A stretch of 64,000 nucleotides of DNA. Origin: Rehmannia glutinosa. Its lineage: Eukaryota; Streptophyta; Magnoliopsida; Lamiales; Orobanchaceae. The translations under genes and the position numbers were made by a program. Numbering within the stretch: position 1 is the first letter of the stretch; each line of letters opens with the position of its first letter. The notes beneath the pieces are model-generated. The model ran no database searches. It was not told the DNA's origin and was given only the letters and a program-made list of their open reading frames with translations. Positions 1 through 11,582 of this stretch are shown piece by piece. The DNA lies in NCBI GenBank assembly GCA_016081115.2, contig JABTTQ020002616.1:124001-188000 (forward strand), given 5' to 3'.

Positions 1-2383
1 GGACTTAAAAATGTAAAAATGGAAAGTTGGTGGACTAAATTGCAAGAAAATGAAAGTTAAAGGACCCCTCTGAAAATTTCGAAATTTGGGACTGTACTCA
101 GGTTCAAAAATGACCTTTGGACATTTTAATAATGTTTTAAGAGTTTTAAGATAAATAAAATCAACCTTTAAAAGCCCAAGGACTAGATTGTAAAATTTTG
201 AAAGTTGAAGGGCTACTTTGCAATTTTAAAACTGCACCAGACCTAAACTTTAAAATTTGAAATTTTACTCTTAAGGTACTGGGAATTATATATTTTAAAA
301 GTATTCAAAAAAAAAAAAAATCCAAGTGGTTAGGGCTTGGAAAGCAATTTTACTAAAATTGAGGGACTAATGCGTAAAATACTAAACTTGAGGACCCAAA
401 TGAAATCTCCAGGACTTATGCAGTCCATGCACCTGGAAATACTAACTTAACTATAACTTAATTATAGTTTGGACCCAAGGTTCAAATTTCATAACAATTG
501 GACCCTAAAAGCCTTAAAGGCAATTATTTCAAAATGGGACAAAAATAATATTTTCAAACGTTAAAGGACCTACACATATTTCTTTTAAAAAATTTTTTTG
601 TCCCAATATCCTACTAACGTTAGTGACATTTTTCAACTGGAATCACATTAAAAGCCCTTCCGGTTTGTGAGTTCCGATTATTTTAAACTTAAGGTCCGAA
701 TTGGAAATTTTTACAAATTTGGGGCCAATGTGAGAATTTTACAAAAGCTCGACCTCAAAACTTTAAAAACCTGAATCTATGGACAATTTGGAGAATTTAG
801 GAACTGACCTCATAATTATTCAAGGTCGGGATATTTATTTATTCAATTTTTAACCCCAAAAGTGTTGGTTTTTACTAAATGGGGCTAAATTGCAATTCTT
901 CTTTTATAAAGGACCTAACTCAAATTATTTTCCCTTTTACTAAATTTGCCCTGGACCCTCTGACTTGGAGATTTAATTAAAGTATTTCACTTTCCAAAAA
1001 AAAAAAAAAAAAAAAAATCCTTGACTTATCGGATCAATTTTGGATTAATACCCGATCGCGGAGCGACTTCCCTCGCCTTGCGATTTGAATCTATAACGGG
1101 ACTTATGTTCTACCTAATCTTTTAAGATATCGAAGGTTGCTTATATTTCCGATAATCATCTTCATCCAAAACTCCACCAACGCCATAATTGCCACTCGCT
1201 TTTCAAAAATTTTCCGAATCGCTTACTCGAATCAATAATACTCGATCGTCTGGTTGTTACTGTACTTGTATTTACTTTCTGCGAGTCAACTTGGTGTGTC
1301 GAGCTCACAAAGGAATGGATACGTCGGGGATGGGCAAGGCGGCTCATTTGCCTATTCCACTCTTTCGGCCCCATCGCCCTAATCCCCATGGCGAGGGACG
1401 GAGTTTGTCCAAGGGAAGCGGGTCGTAGTACTTGAGGTATAATCATGATTATGAAAGATCCGAGCCTTGCAAGCTCCACTATGGATTTTGTCCTTGCCTA
1501 AGCGATAAGGTGCCGGTCTTGGACCATCATGCCTGGGGAGTTACAAGGAAAAACGAAGGAATCGTCGATCCACACGATTCCGGAGTTATCGGACCCGTTT
1601 GGTTGGCGCTACAAACCGCACGCAACCGCTAATTGTTTTGCATTGGTTGGCGCTACAAACCGACGCAACCATTATTTGCCTTGCATGGGATTGGCGTTAC
1701 ATTTCCGCACGCAATCCTACTGTCTTGATGAATCACATAGTGCCTGTGTGACCATGAACTATTTTCTTGAATCGTATAAGTATATTATTTAAATATTTTT
1801 ATCACGACGCTTGCGAATGTGTGTGAATTCATGCATCATACTCACGCGTTTTCATATAACGAGTTTTATCACATTAACTATATATCGCCACACTTGCACA
1901 CGATCACCCCATCCACCGAGATTTCTGTCTCATCCCCACCTATTTTCTAACCTTAGATGAGGATTTTGTTGAAGATGATGAACGGCCTTGGATTGAGACC
2001 TTGTACTCCGCTTGTTGGATTTACTATCTCTTGTTGTTGATGTCGTCGGACTTGTTACTATTATTTCTTTGTTGGACTTACTACTTCTTGTTGTTGTTGT
2101 TGGACTCTTTTCTTGTGTTTGTTGTTGGACTCTTGTATTCCTTTTCATTCCGGTTTGTAATTGAAGGGCGTAGGACCCTTTGACTTTTAAGTTATCTTTG
2201 GTTGATTTTCGGGGATGTAATTTCGGATAATTGTGAGACTGTAAGTTGTAATTTGTACTTGTTCTTTATTCCGCTGCTATTTGACTCTGTTTCATTGGGT
2301 TCTCGATGATATTTGTCTAGATTGTTTGGTTATTTGTATTTAAGTGTGGATCGTCGTCGCGTCTGTTTGGGCGTGATGATTAG
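1..2383 (+). repeat. Tekay-like 5' LTR, left part outside the window
   Basis: Position 1 aligns with 9923 and the match runs to the primer-binding sites (2386 and 12240), so this is the right-hand ~2.4 kb of the same ~4.0 kb LTR that lies complete at 8199-12233. The first kilobase is A/T-rich and differs from its partner by only a few percent by eye. From about 1040 onward, differences are mostly 1-3 base indels at C/G-rich words. It holds a three-unit tandem repeat (1601-1730) and a TTG-rich low-complexity stretch near 2008-2135. No ORF here has family support. A clear terminal CA is not visible, so the right edge is set by the PBS. Confidence 0.85.
1601..1730 (+). repeat. Three-unit ~44-bp tandem repeat in the LTR
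   Basis: Units start at 1601 (GGTTGGCGCTACAAACCG), 1645 (the same word) and 1687 (GGGATTGGCGTTACATTTC). Each continues with a CGCAAC or CGCAAT word and a TTGCAT or CTTGAT tail. The third unit is the most diverged. The same triplet is present in the other LTR copy at about 11450-11582, so the amplification pre-dates the two copies. Confidence 0.8.
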
Positions 2384-2385
2384 AG

Positions 2386-2397
2386 TGGTATCGAGCT
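2386..2397 (+). other. Primer-binding site, tRNA-iMet type (first internal region)
   Basis: TGGTATCGAGC differs by one missing A from the TGGTATCAGAGC complement of plant initiator tRNA-Met, the usual primer of Ty3/gypsy chromoviruses. It lies just inside the end of the LTR-repeated sequence and about 300 bp before the first internal ORF. The second internal region has the identical variant at 12240. Confidence 0.75.
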
Positions 2398-2684
2398 CGG
2401 CTAGTAAGATGGAAACTTACACCGAGCCGACCCAGATAGGACCTCGGTCCGTGTTTTGGGTAGTACCGCGACTTGACCAATTAAGTGTGAAATCGATTTC
2501 AAATTGGTATAGAACCGTCTTATTGATGTTTGAACTAAGTTAGAACGCATGTTTTGTGATTTCATAGTCATACTTGTTTTGACTTAGTTGCTTCTTGATC
2601 GATTTCCTTTATTCGTTATTTCCTTATTCTCTCCCTATCTTTCCTCTACCTTTGGTGATCCGCCTTAGTTTTGTTTGATCGAGG

Positions 2685-3378
2685 ATGGAGCAGCCGCCGC
2701 CTTCATGGTGGGATGTTTTTCATGCCCGTCGAGCGGGAATATTACCGGCACCGATGATTCACCGCACCGGGAGAGTGATCGCGCGACCCGAGAGCTAGCC
2801 CAGGAGCGCCAGCGTAATAGGGACTCGACTCGGCGCTTGGCGAGGAGCCAAGATGAGAAGAGCGAGCGACCCATGTCATCGAGGACCGCGACAACACCAT
2901 AAGAGCGCGGGAGGACCAAATCTGAGTATCCGGGAGCGCTGGATAACATGCGAAGAGAAGATGAAGAGGGCAAGTGACGGCCGCTTTAAATGGGAGATTG
3001 ACGACGCCTATCCGCGACACCGTCGAGCTCTTGGAGGAGACCTCATCAAGCGGATGATCATACAGGACCTTACGAGGCCCTAGCTCGAGAGACGCCGCAC
3101 CGGAGGTCGCTTTGGCACAGCCTAATGCTCGCCCATTGCCACCACCCCAAGGTGGAGCCCGTACTGACGCCGAGGAGGTTCCCAAGGAGGATCTCGAGGA
3201 GGATCATCGACATTGGAGAGCCTCGAGGCACTTGAGGCCGCTCCACTCGATGAGGCTCGGGGATTCGAGCGGTGGTTGGACTTCGTGGATTGGCCCGAGG
3301 TTGAGGCGGCACCTCGGCCCGACCAGCGCCGATTATGGACATAGGCTGAGCGGCGATGATGGCGATCTCACCGATTAG
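2685..3378 (+). pseudogene. Extra ORF between PBS and gag (Tekay-like element), broken
   Basis: A frame opens at ATG 2685 (M-E-Q-P-P-P-S-W-W-D-V-F-H) and, allowing for frameshifts, runs to the TAG at 3376-3378. The middle is charged and heptad-like (Q-E-R-Q-R-N-R-D-S, then R-R-L-A-R-S-Q-D-E-K-S-E-R), as in a coiled coil. The tail is acidic and proline-rich and ends D-D-G-D-L-T-D. A colinear copy lies at 12521-13207 with the same start context and stop. Length is about 230 codons. It precedes gag by about 290 bp and is separate from it. I do not recognise a named domain. It could be a gag-accessory or ORF0-like protein. Frameshifts near 2810-2900 and 2950-3080 break it in this copy. Confidence 0.5.
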
Positions 3379-3667
3379 TTAGCGATTGTCGTTTGTACTT
3401 ACATTGTTGTAGTCGTGTATTCGTGTTGTTGTACCTTACCTTTATTGTACTAGATTCATTTGTACTTTGGTTCCGATGTATCTTGACTTAGTATTACTCT
3501 TTGTTGTACTATGGGTGTATTCAAGTTTTACATTAATGGATATGCCTTTTTCTATTTATTCAAGACTTGCATTTGTTGTTTCTTTCCTGCGATATCACTT
3601 GCTTTACGCGAATAATTATTGTATTCATTTACTCGTGAATCGCAACTAACACTTCAAGATACTGAGA

Positions 3668-4675
3668 ATGGCCGAACATCGAGGTCGTGGGAGACCTCGT
3701 CGCGTTCCACGAGGTGATGATGACGTACCCGGGGATCGGGTACCCTCCTCGATTACCACCGCCTCCTCCACCGGCAGAGACAATTTGACCGCACAAGCCT
3801 TACAAAGCCAAATCTTTGGTTTTCATGAGGCAACGGGCGAGCCTCAACCCCGTGCTCCCGAACCCGCCAGAGAGGCGAACGATTGCATGTTGGAGCGATT
3901 TCTGCGGTTCGACCCACCAGCCTTCTTGGGAGAGCCGGACGATTTGAAAGCAGAAGAATGGGTAGAGAAGTTGGAGAATATCTTCAATGCTCTCCAATCT
4001 TTGCGACGAGCAGTAAAGTCACACTCACCGTATTTAAATGCGGGAATCGGCTGCTAGAGACTGGTGGAGGGCAGTTGAAAGGAGATGGGAACAGGACCGG
4101 GTAGTCAGAACATGGGGAAATTTCTTGGCTGAGTTCAATGAACAGTATATTCCACAGGTTGTGAAAGAAGCGCGCCGAGATGAATTCCCTGAGTTGAGGC
4201 AAGGGAATCGATCGTAGCTCAAGACGAGTCCGAATTTCACCGATTGTCCATGTATGCTCTGGGGAGAATCGATCAGAAGAGGATAAGCTTTACAAGTTTA
4301 TCGAGGATTGAAACTGGAACTTGAAACAACTACGATGTTGAATCGACAACCTACTCACCGCGGTAAAGGCAGCGGCTCCGCATCAGTCGGGATCAACCGT
4401 ATTGGGACAGATTTAGCGAGAATAGGCCATCGAACAGTCTTAAGAGGACAATGTGGGACAACCATCTAAACCGCCTTTGCTAAGTTTGAAGGGACCGATT
4501 AACAAAACATATAAAGAAAGAGACCGATACAAGGAAAGGGTTAATTGTGTGCACATTGCCGTAAACCGGGACATCTTGCCAATGATGTTGGCGTAAACAA
4601 GGAAGGTGTTTTTATTTGTGGTAGTAATCAGCACCAGCTGCAAGATTGCCCGAAGTACGATGACCGAACCAAATA
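3668..4675 (+). pseudogene. gag: Gag of Tekay-like chromovirus, frameshifted
   Basis: The start is taken at ATG 3668 because the basic N-terminus M-A-E-H-R-G-R-G-R-P is shared with the second copy (13497). The capsid part includes E-R-F-L-R-F-D-P-P-A-F-L-G-E-P-D-D (about 3890-3945), typical of gypsy retrotransposon gag domains. Near 4545-4670 are a CCHC-type zinc knuckle (C-x2-C-R-K-P-G-H-L-A) and a second degenerate one (I-C-G-x-N-Q-H-x4-C-P). Gag packages the RNA into cytoplasmic particles. Several frameshifts and stops lie around 3975-4430, so no intact protein is made from this reading. Confidence 0.85.
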
Positions 4676-4699
4676 GACGCAGCCGCAGAAGCCGGGAAA

Positions 4700-5203
4700 T
4701 GGCCAGGGTAATCGGGCAAGGATGCCCGCTCGAGCATTTGCACTAGCCGGACAGGAGGCTCCGGAGGCAACAGATGTGGTGGAAGGTACGCTTCTAGTAT
4801 CTAACCACTACGCTAAAATATTGTTCGACCCTGGATCAACGCATTCATTTGTTGCACCGCATTTTGTACACAAACTGCATGCATGTATGGAACATATGCC
4901 TATATGTTTAGAAGTGTCAACTCCTATGGGTGCAAGTCGGATATGATATTATCTATAATGCATGCGAAGTTAAGATTCTTTGAGATAAACTTTCTTGCCA
5001 ATTTAATCCTATTACCTATCTCCGAATACGACGTGATATTGGGGATGAAGCGGTTATCCGCACACCATGCACAAATGGACTGCCATAACAAGTCCATTAA
5101 GCTATGTGAACTGGAAAGCCCAAAGTGGAAATTTCGGGAAGGGCACGAGTTAAGATTGCCCCAATCATTTCAAAGCAATGAAAGCGAGGAAGGCAATCAC
5201 TAG
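4700..5203 (+). pseudogene. pol (PR): Aspartic protease of Tekay-like pol
   Basis: The segment A-K-I-L-F-D-P-G-S-T-H-S-F-V (about 4812-4855) is the retropepsin active-site region, with D-P-G where retroviruses have D-T/S-G, as is usual in Del/Tekay elements. It continues through the flap region to I-L-G-M-K-R-L (about 5037-5055), the conserved protease C-terminus. The frame shifts once between 4946 and 4883 (overlapping frames). The protease cleaves Gag-Pol during particle maturation. It sits directly after the gag zinc knuckles and before RT, the standard gypsy order. Confidence 0.8.
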
Positions 5204-5389
5204 AGGGGCTCAAGGGTACCGGGCGTTTGTAATTAACAAACCCAAAGTTGAGACACAAATCAACCAAGTACCTATAGTGTCGAATATACGGATATATTTC
5301 CACAAGAACTCACCACTTTGTCCCTCCGGATAAGGAAGTCGAGTTCACCATCGAGGTGTTGCCAGGGGACTCGCCCGATTGCGAACACG

Positions 5390-6600
5390 GTATAGAATGG
5401 CCCCTCTTGAGTTACAGGAGTTGAAAACGCAATTACAAAAACGATGGATGTGGGATTTATCCGACCGAGTACGCGTCTCCGTGGGGAGCACTGTCTTTGT
5501 TCGTCAAAAAGAAGGATGGCACATTAAGACTATGTATAGATTATCGTGGTCTTAATAGCGTGACCATCAAGAATAAATATCCCCTCCCGAGGATAGACGA
5601 ACTATTTGATCAACTTCAAGGAGCGACGATTGTCTTTGGAAGTTTGACTTACAACAAGGATATTATCAATCGAAGATCCATGAAGGAGACATTTCCAAAG
5701 CGCATTTCAAACCCGATATGGATACTACGAGTTTGTAGTAATGCCTTTCGATCGGCGAATGCACCAGCGGCATTTATGGACCGATGCATCGAGTCTTCCA
5801 ACCTTATTTGGATCAATTCATGGTGATATTCATTGATGACATACTCGTGTACTCTAAGTCTAGAGAAGAGCACCTAACGTCATCCGAAAATCGCTTTTAG
5901 AGACACTACGAGCATAAGTTTGTATGTCAAATTCAACAAGTGCGAGTTTTGGCTTAGTGAAGTCGCATTCTTGGGACACATAGTATCCAACACGGGATTG
6001 CGGTGGATTCTTGAAGGTACAGACGGTGGTTGAATGGAAACAACCCGAGTCCGTAATGGAAATCAGGAGTTTCTAGGACTAGCTAGATATTATCGAAGAT
6101 TTATCCAGGATTTCTCCAAGATAGCCGGACCACTCACTCGACTAACCCTGCAAGTCAAGTTTGAGTGAATGACAAGTGCGAGGCGAGTTTCAAGAGTGAA
6201 CAAACGACTTACTACGACTCGGTCTTAGCCCTTCCAAAGGGAAGAAAACCTTGTCGTCTATGGTGATGCATCGAAAGAAGGACTAGGAGTAGTGCTCATG
6301 CAGGAAAGAAAGGTTATCGCTACGTATCACGAAAACTCAAGCCGTATGAAGCCAATTATCCAACGCATGACTTGGAATTGGTAGCGATAGTGTTTGCTTT
6401 AAAGAAATGGAGACACTATCTCTACGGAGCAACATTCACGGTTTTCACGGATCATAAGAGCTTGAAGTATCTATTCTCCCGAAAGATCTCAATCGAGGCA
6501 AGCGGAGATGGATGGAGTTGATTGAGGACTATCACTTTGATATTCAATACCATCCAGGGAAAGCTAACGCCGTAGGCACGCTCTAAGCGTAAAGGCGAGC
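5390..6600 (+). pseudogene. pol (RT-RH): Reverse transcriptase and RNase H of Tekay-like pol
   Basis: Starts with Y-R-M-A-P-L-E-L-Q-E-L (about 5393). F-V-K-K-K-D-G-T-L-R-L-C-I-D-Y-R-G-L-N follows at 5500-5556, then P-L-P-R-I-D-E-L. The catalytic F-I-D-D-I-L-V-Y-S-K is at about 5829-5859. RNase H begins Y-G-D-A-S-K-E-G-L-G (about 6259) and reaches F-T-D-H-K-S-L-K-Y-L (about 6440-6475). The order RT, RNase H, integrase identifies Ty3/gypsy. Frameshifts near 5460, 5640, 5760, 5880, 6000-6200 and 6340 disable it. The protein copies element RNA to DNA in cytoplasmic particles. Confidence 0.85.
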
Positions 6601-6879
6601 TTAGCGGACTTATAATTCGAGAGTGGGAATCATTAGAAGAGTGAGCAATTGGAATCGACGAGAACCAATACTCGATTTCATGTGCCAACATTTCGGTTAA
6701 ACCCGATCTTTGAATGAGATCAAAGAAGCACAAGAGAAAGATACACATCTTCAAAAATGAAGGAAAGATACTTAAAGGAGAGAGATCGGAATTCTCGGTA
6801 GGAAGATGCGATTATCGATTTTTGAATTGAGTTTTTGTCTTAGAATGATGAGCTGATTAGGAATAAAATCTAGCAGAGG

Positions 6880-7960
6880 CACACCGTTCAAAATACACTA
6901 TACATCCTGGAGGAAACAAGATGTATAAGGATTTGAAAAGGAGTTATTGGTGGGTAAACATGAAGAACCAAGTAGCGAGAATTCGTTGCGAGATGTTTAA
7001 CTTGTCAACGAGTAAAAGCGAACACCAACGACCATCCGGTTTTACTACAACCGTTGAGAATTCAGTGGAAATGAGAACACATAACGATGGACTTCGTGAT
7101 GGATCTACCAAGGACCGGAGGAGGCCATGATGCTATTTGGGTAGTTGTAGACCGACTCATGAAATCGCACACTTTTTACCCATCAAGAAAAGCGATAGCT
7201 TGCGAGAAACTTGCACATATTTATATCAGAAATCATTCGATTGCATGGAGTACCGATCGACATAGTATCCGACAGAGACCCGAGGTTTGTCTCCAGATTT
7301 TGGAAGTCTTTGAACGAGGAATTGGGAACCTCGCTAAGTTTCAAAGATCTTTGCAAAGACATCCACAAACCGATGGACGGGATACCGAGCGAACAATTCA
7401 AACCCTCGAAGATATCTTGCGAGCTTGCACATTGGATTTTCAAGGAAGTTGGGATTCGCACTTACCATTAGCCGAGTTCGCCTACAATAATGATTATCGG
7501 CCACGATTGGGATGGCACCTACGAGGCATTATATGGGCGAAAATGTAGATCCCCACTACACTGGGAGATTGATGACCAATGGACTCGAAAGAGAAACGAA
7601 AGTCGCCCCTCGATTCCAAAGGTCGACTTAGTTCAGAGGCCATGGAGAAGGTCAAGCTGATCAAGGAGCGGATTCGCACAGACTTAGAGCCGCCAAAAGA
7701 GTTACGCGGACAAGAGAAGAAAGGATTTGGAATTTGAAGTCGTAGATGAAGTATTTCTCGGACTCTCACCACGGAAAGCATTGATCAATCCGAAGAAAGG
7801 AGGCAAGTTGAGTCCTAGATATGTTGGACCTTACAAGATTTTACAAAGGATCAAGATGTTAGCCTACCGGCTCGAGTTACCAAAGCACCATATATGGGAA
7901 TGCACGATGTATTCCACGTGTCGAGATGAAGAAGTATCAACCGGATCCCGAACATATCAT
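6880..7960 (+). pseudogene. pol (INT): Integrase of Tekay-like pol
   Basis: The N-terminal zinc-binding part shows H-P-G-G-N-K-M-Y-K-D-L-K-R-S-Y-W-W (about 6903-6950) and a degraded C-x2-C. The catalytic core follows: M-D-F-V-M-D-L-P-R-T (7087), W-V-V-V-D-R-L (7138), the second acidic residue in I-V-S-D-R-D-P-R-F (about 7264), and the glutamate region P-Q-T-D-G (about 7363). Y-E-A-L-Y-G-R-K-C-R-S-P-L-H-W (about 7517-7562) is a hallmark of gypsy integrases. The GPY/F-like region L-S-P-R-Y-V-G-P-Y-K-I-L is at about 7809-7844. Frames alternate several times. Confidence 0.85.
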
Positions 7961-7994
7961 CACTCGTGATACTCCGCCTCTAATGGAAAATCTA

Positions 7995-8168
7995 TCCTAC
8001 ACCGAGAGGCCGATCCGGATCATTGATCGCCAGATATGATGTGATTGCGTAAAAGAGAAATCCCGATGGTTAAGGTTGTGTGGCGAACCACGACCGAGAC
8101 GAAGACGCATAACGTGGGAGATGGAAGAAGACATAAGGAATCAATATCCGAACTATTCAAGAGAATTT
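7995..8168 (+). pseudogene. pol (CHD): Chromodomain at the integrase C-terminus
   Basis: After integrase, the traces Y-T-E-R-P-I-R-I-I-D-R-Q (about 7998-8033), K-R-E-I-P-M-V-K-V-V-W-R (about 8052-8087) and D-I-R-N-Q-Y-P (about 8131-8151) match in order the chromodomain-like module of Tekay/Del chromoviruses. This module guides integration to chromatin. The W-E-motif segment between them is degraded. Its presence is the main reason to place this element among chromoviruses rather than Tat/Athila. Confidence 0.75.
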
Positions 8169-8183
8169 GGGGACCAAATTCTT

Positions 8184-8198
8184 TTAAGGAGTGGAGGA
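8184..8198 (+). other. Polypurine tract before the Tekay-like 3' LTR
   Basis: A purine-rich run (TTAAGGAGTGGAGGA) lies immediately before TGTGAAGCCCG, the inferred LTR start, about 20 bp after the chromodomain remnant. It would prime plus-strand DNA synthesis. Confidence 0.7.
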
Positions 8199-9097
8199 TG
8201 TGAAGCCCGATTTTTCCGAACATATATTTGATCCTTATTGTCGTTTATACATTTGATCGACTATTTTACGCGTCATTTTGGGTAATTATTAATAATATAT
8301 ACATTTTTTATCTTATTTTATTTTACTTAATTACTTGTGATCATGATCTTATTTAATTCTATTTTGCATTTATGTTCACTTGATTGATCATTATTACTAT
8401 TTTTGTATTTATTAGTCACCTTAGAATTTTAAGAGACTATTTATTTTAGAGACTTTTACCTTATGGAATTAAGATTTTGATTTAGATTAAGTGATCATGA
8501 GACTTATAAGTGATCAAGGAAATCACTAATTATTTTGGAGATTGATATATTTCATCTATTATCATTAAATTTGGGACAAAAAAAAAATATATGGAATTAC
8601 CATAATACCCTATAGTGGGACGACCAACCTTGGATTTTTGGAGTAGAAATATCATCCAACTCTTGTACACCTACACCTTATATTAGTCATCTTGTGTATA
8701 ATTATACCATTAATTCAAACATTATACACATCATCTCTTATATTACTTCTTTAATAATATTTTTGCCAACATGTTGGAAGTCTTCCAACATTCCATTCAA
8801 ACCAAGTCTTGCCCATACCTTTGACCTTCAAATTGTCTCCCACGCATGAGGCAAAATGCAAGACACAAAATTGAACAAAAATTCTCTCTCTCCCTCTCAC
8901 TTGGACTGCCATTAGGCCATTTTGTGCCAAAAATTCATTTCATTTTTATCACCAACACATTCAAGCCTTGTAAATTTCTCCTCCTCTCTAAAATCTTCCT
9001 ACTTCTCTCTACTCTTCTTCTCACTTTATTCTTCAACACTTAGAAAATTTTTCAAGAATTCTCTCCTTATTCTTCATAAAAGTCGAACACACCTATA

Positions 9098-9545
9098 CTA
9101 CAAGGTAAGAAATTTTATCTTCAATCCATTTTTGATATCACATAGTTCATCTCTTCCACCTTCTTAACTTAAGTTTGAATTTGATTTGGAGGTACATTTA
9201 GAAGACTTTGAAGATTAGAGCTTGACATCATTTTGAAGAAGGATTTCAAACTTGAAGAAGAACTAGTAGAGGAATTTGGACTACAAGGTAAGAATTGAGT
9301 ACTAAACCCTTTCTTTCCTCTTCTTTCTCTTTTTTTCAAATTTTAACACTCCTTTTTCATTTTTGAGAAATAGGGGCTGACCTTAGGTGATTTTGGAGTT
9401 GAGCCAAAATTTCCAAATTTTAAGCTTCAACTAGTCTCCAAATACGTACTACACAAGGTAAAGTGTAGTCCTTCTTATTTTCTTATATCCTTCTTTTTCT
9501 CTCTCATTTTTCTAACTTCAAATTTTTATATTTCTTGACTTAGGG
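9098..9545 (+). promoter_or_regulatory. Three tandem splice-donor modules in the LTR
   Basis: CTACAAGGTAAGA occurs at 9098 and 9281, and CTACACAAGGTAAAG at 9449. Each is followed by a pyrimidine-rich tract. After the second and third, acceptor-like TAG is followed by GGGCTGACC or GGTCTGACC (TAG ends at 9373 and 9543). The predicted introns 9288-9373 and 9458-9543 are both 86 nt, and the unit period is 170 bp. This is direct sequence structure. Actual splicing of an LTR-initiated transcript is inferred only. Confidence 0.45.
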
Positions 9546-11449
9546 TCTGACCTAAGAAGCCTCATCCAAAAATTGTGAAATTATCATTTTATTTCACAAT
9601 TTCCAATTTTAAGGTGGGTGGAAAAATATTTTCCAACTATTAGGTGTTTTTATTAAATGCATGTAGAAAATTTGATCATGAGCCTTGAGATATATATAAT
9701 CTATGTATTACATGTCAATTTTATGTATCAAGTCATGAAAATTCTCAAGAGTTACTCAAATTTGCTATTTGTTGAATTTTAGGTGCATGCATGTGCAATT
9801 TAATGTTTTAATTCATGAATTCTTGTATGTATTGGACATGCATGTGTATGATCTTTAAAATCTATGTTTTGGATGCCTTATAACCTGGAAAAGTCGAGCA
9901 TAATTGATTAAATTTCAATTTTGTACTTAAAAATGTAAAAATGGAAAGTTGGTGGACTAAATTGCAAGAAAATGAAAGTTAAAGGACCCCTCTACAAATT
10001 TCGAAATTTGGGACTGTACTCAGGTTCAAAAATGACCTTTGGACATTTTAATAAAGTTTTAAGAGTTTTAAGATAAATAAAATCAACCTTTAAAAGCCCA
10101 AGGACTAGATTGTAAAATTTTGAAAGTTTAAGGGCTACTTTGCAATTTTTAAAACTGCACCAGACCTAAAATTTAAAATTTGAAATTTTACTCTTAAGGT
10201 ACTGGGAATTACATATTTTAAAAGTATTCCAAGAAAAATCCAAGTGGTTAGGGCTTGGAAAGCAATTTTACTAAAATTGAGGGACTAATGTGTAAAATAC
10301 TAAACTTGAGGACCCAAATGAAATTTCCAGGACTTATGCAGTCCATGCACCTGGAAATACTAACTTAACTATAACTTAATTATATTTTGGACCCAAGGTT
10401 CAAATTTCATAACAATTGGACCCCTAAAAGCCTTAAAGGCAATTATTTCAAAATGGGACAAACATAATATTTTCAAAAGTTAAAGGACCTACATATATTT
10501 CTTTTAAAATCTGATTTTGTCCCAATATCCTACTAACCTTAGTGACAGTTTCCAACTGGAATCACATTAAAAGCCCTTCCGGTTTGTGAGTTCCGATTAT
10601 TTCAAACTTAAGGTCCGAATTGGCAATTTTACAAATTTGGGGCCAATGTGAGAATTTTACAAAAGCTCGACCTCAAAACTTTAAAACCTGAATCTCTGGA
10701 CAATTTGGAGAATTTAGGAACTGACCTCATAATTATTCAAGGTCGGGATATTTATATATTCAATTTTTAACCCCAAAAGTGTTGGTTTTTACAAAACGGG
10801 GCTAAATTGCAATTCTTCTTTTATAAAGGACCTAACTCAAATTATTTTCTCTTTTACTAAAATATCCCTGGACCCTCTGACTTGGAGATTTAATTAAAGT
10901 ATTTCACTTTCCAAAAAAAAAAAAATCCTTGACTTATCGGATCAATTTGACCGATTAATACCCGATCGCGAGCGCCTTGCGATTGAATCTATAACAGGAC
11001 TTATGTTCCACCTAATCTTTCAAGATATCGAAGGTTGCTTATCCTTCCGATAATCATCTTCATCCAAAAACTCCACCAACGCCATAATTGCCACTCGCTT
11101 TTCAAAAGTTTCTGAATCGCTTACTGAATCAATAATACTCATTGCACTGGTTTATTTATACTTGTATTTACTTTCTGCCGAGTCAACTTGGTGTGTCGAG
11201 CTCACGATCGGAATGGATACGTCGGGGATGGGAAGCAAAGCGAGGGACGGAGTTTGTCCAAGGGAAGCGGATCGTAGTACTTGAGGTATAATCATGATTA
11301 TGACAGATCCGAGCCTTGCAAGCTCACTGTGGATTTTGTCTTGCCTATGGAGCGATAAGGTGCGGTCTTGGACCATCTGCTCGGGAGTTACAAGGAAGAA
11401 GAAGGAATCGCTGTCCGATCCACACGATTCGGAGTTATCGGACCCGTTT

Positions 11450-11582
11450 GGTTGGCGCTACAAATCCGCACGCAACCGCTACTTGTTTTGCATTGGTTGG
11501 CGCTACAAACCGTATGCAACCATTATTTGCCTTGCATGAGATTGGCGTTACATTTCGCACGCAATCCTACTGTCTTGATCGA
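11450..11582 (+). repeat. Second copy of the ~44-bp three-unit repeat
   Basis: GGTTGGCGCTACAAA at 11450 and 11495, and GATTGGCGTTACATTTC near 11539, match the triplet at 1601-1730 with small indels. It marks the same LTR position in the shared LTR. Confidence 0.75.

Noticed and set aside
8846..9167. Serine/leucine-rich small frames in the Tekay LTR
   Set aside because: They arise from CTCTCT/TTCTTC pyrimidine tracts and overlap each other in different frames; low complexity explains them.
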